From positions 1 to 5,222 of the forward strand of contig CANJDY010000223.1 in assembly GCA_947472635.1 (NCBI GenBank): DNA of 5,222 bases, in the 5' to 3' direction. Position 1 is the stretch's first letter; every line of letters begins with the position of its first letter. The translations under genes were made by a program, and so were the position numbers. Of this stretch, positions 4,832 through 5,222 are shown piece after piece. The notes under the pieces were generated by a model. That model made no database searches, had not been told where the DNA came from, and worked only from the letters and a program-made list of their open reading frames with translations. The stretch is from Chitinophagaceae bacterium. Its GTDB lineage: Bacteria > Bacteroidota > Bacteroidia > Chitinophagales > Chitinophagaceae.

Positions 4832-4886
4832 GGCAATGGTGAATGGGCAATGGTGAATTATCAATTGTCAATTGTGAATGATGAAA
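4832..4886. repeat. Degenerate heptad array upstream of the antitoxin-like gene
   Basis: Seven consecutive 7-bp units run in phase from about 4836: ATGGTGA, ATGGGCA, ATGGTGA, ATTATCA, ATTGTCA, ATTGTGA, ATGATGA. The array bridges the antitoxin promoter region and the right palindromic cluster. It is the same heptad family as at both window ends and in copies A and B. Confidence 0.75.
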
Positions 4887-4898
4887 GTTCTCTTTCTC

Positions 4899-4956
4899 AG
4901 CAACGTCTCCATCACAAACCCCTCCCTGCGCAATCATGCTTCCATGGGCCGTTGCT
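4899..4956. repeat. Short (solo-arm) copy of the palindromic element
   Basis: This 58-bp copy spans AGCAACGTCTCC (4899-4910) to GGGCCGTTGCT (4946-4956) and matches only the arm of the full element (compare 5075-5132, about 7 differences in 58). Its outer 7 bp, AGCAACG and CGTTGCT, are exact inverted repeats. The inner loop and second half of the full element are absent, so it is either the simple ancestral unit or a deletion derivative. Confidence 0.7.
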
Positions 4957-4963
4957 GGGAAGA

Positions 4964-5074
4964 CCAACAACGGCATTAGATGTCCAAATTTCACCATTCA
5001 CAATTGACCATTCACCATTTCCCAACAACGGCATTAGATATCCAAATTTCACAATTGACCATTCACCATTTCCC
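4964..5074. repeat. Tandem heptad-containing units, right cluster (60 bp and 53 bp)
   Basis: Two units in inverted orientation relative to 1-94 run 4964-5023 (60 bp) and 5022-5074 (53 bp), sharing two junction bases. They are nearly identical except that the longer carries exactly one additional heptamer (CATTCAC). The 53-bp unit is a perfect reverse complement of 42-94. They sit between the short and full copies of the palindromic element. Confidence 0.85.
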
Positions 5075-5222
5075 AGCAACGTCTCCATAGCAAACCCTTC
5101 CCTTCGCAATCCTGCTTCCATGGGACGTTGCGCCGATAAAGGGGTTAATTTTTCTACTTGAAAGTGTACAAGAATTCAACGCAACGTCCCCGATAGTAGT
5201 AATTTATTTCGGTGGGTATGAA
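5075..5222. repeat. Nested palindromic element, full-type copy, inverted and cut by the window end
   Basis: The copy begins AGCAACGTCTCC (5075-5086), reaches GGGACGTTGCG by 5132, crosses a diverged AT-rich loop and returns through CGCAACGTCCCC (about 5180-5191). Positions 5075-5132 are an exact reverse complement of 206-263. The loop and distal flank align with the left copy but with many changes, so the stems are better conserved than the loops. The distal GGAGACGTTGCT end would lie beyond the window. Confidence 0.75.

Noticed and set aside
4850..5161. Plus-strand and opposing minus-strand frames across the right repeat cluster
   Set aside because: They are translations of heptads and palindromic arms; the peptides are repetitive (for example GNGEWSIV) and follow the DNA repeat, not protein constraints.

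Overview
The window looks like accessory DNA from a Bacteroidota genome. The evidence is low G+C, genes with no clear Shine-Dalgarno sites, a TAnnTTTG-type -7 promoter box, the protein families present, and dense arrays of degenerate 7-bp repeats. I see nothing that fixes the genus.

Layout: 1-356 is a repeat cluster made of tandem ~53/60-bp units, a nested palindromic element (102-263) and a perfect hairpin. 357-1051 has no intact gene. It holds the C-terminal relic of a minus-strand gene (562-648) ending in a long perfect stem-loop (507-557), a possible insertion-sequence end (645-675), and a tRNA-Ala-like relic that lacks its D-arm (759-818) followed by an intrinsic-terminator hairpin. 1052-2077 (+) is an integral-membrane acyltransferase of the acyltransferase-3 family. 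It converges on a two-gene minus-strand operon: a lipoprotein with a beta-sandwich-like motif (3536-4180), then an O-antigen ligase/polymerase-like membrane protein (2158-3552), overlapping by 17 bp. Upstream of this operon are two direct copies of a heptad-bordered ~125-bp repeat (4191-4311 and 4483-4612), on either side of a GC-rich, highly structured element (4336-4457). Next is a short minus-strand antitoxin-like gene (4603-4755) that seems cut short at the repeat boundary and has no toxin beside it. 4832-5222 is a second cluster of the left-end repeat families in inverted orientation.

Function: the three larger genes fit cell-surface polysaccharide work: O-acylation of a glycan, polymerisation or ligation of glycan chains, and a secreted or surface lipoprotein. 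No glycosyltransferase, flippase or chain-length regulator is present, so this is at most part of a locus. The most distinctive content is the repeats: a nested REP/BIME-like palindrome in inverted copies on both sides of the genes (58-bp and 53-bp perfect matches), units that differ by exactly one heptamer, and a four-stem element between direct repeats. No transposase or recombinase is encoded here, so any mobility would depend on enzymes acting in trans.
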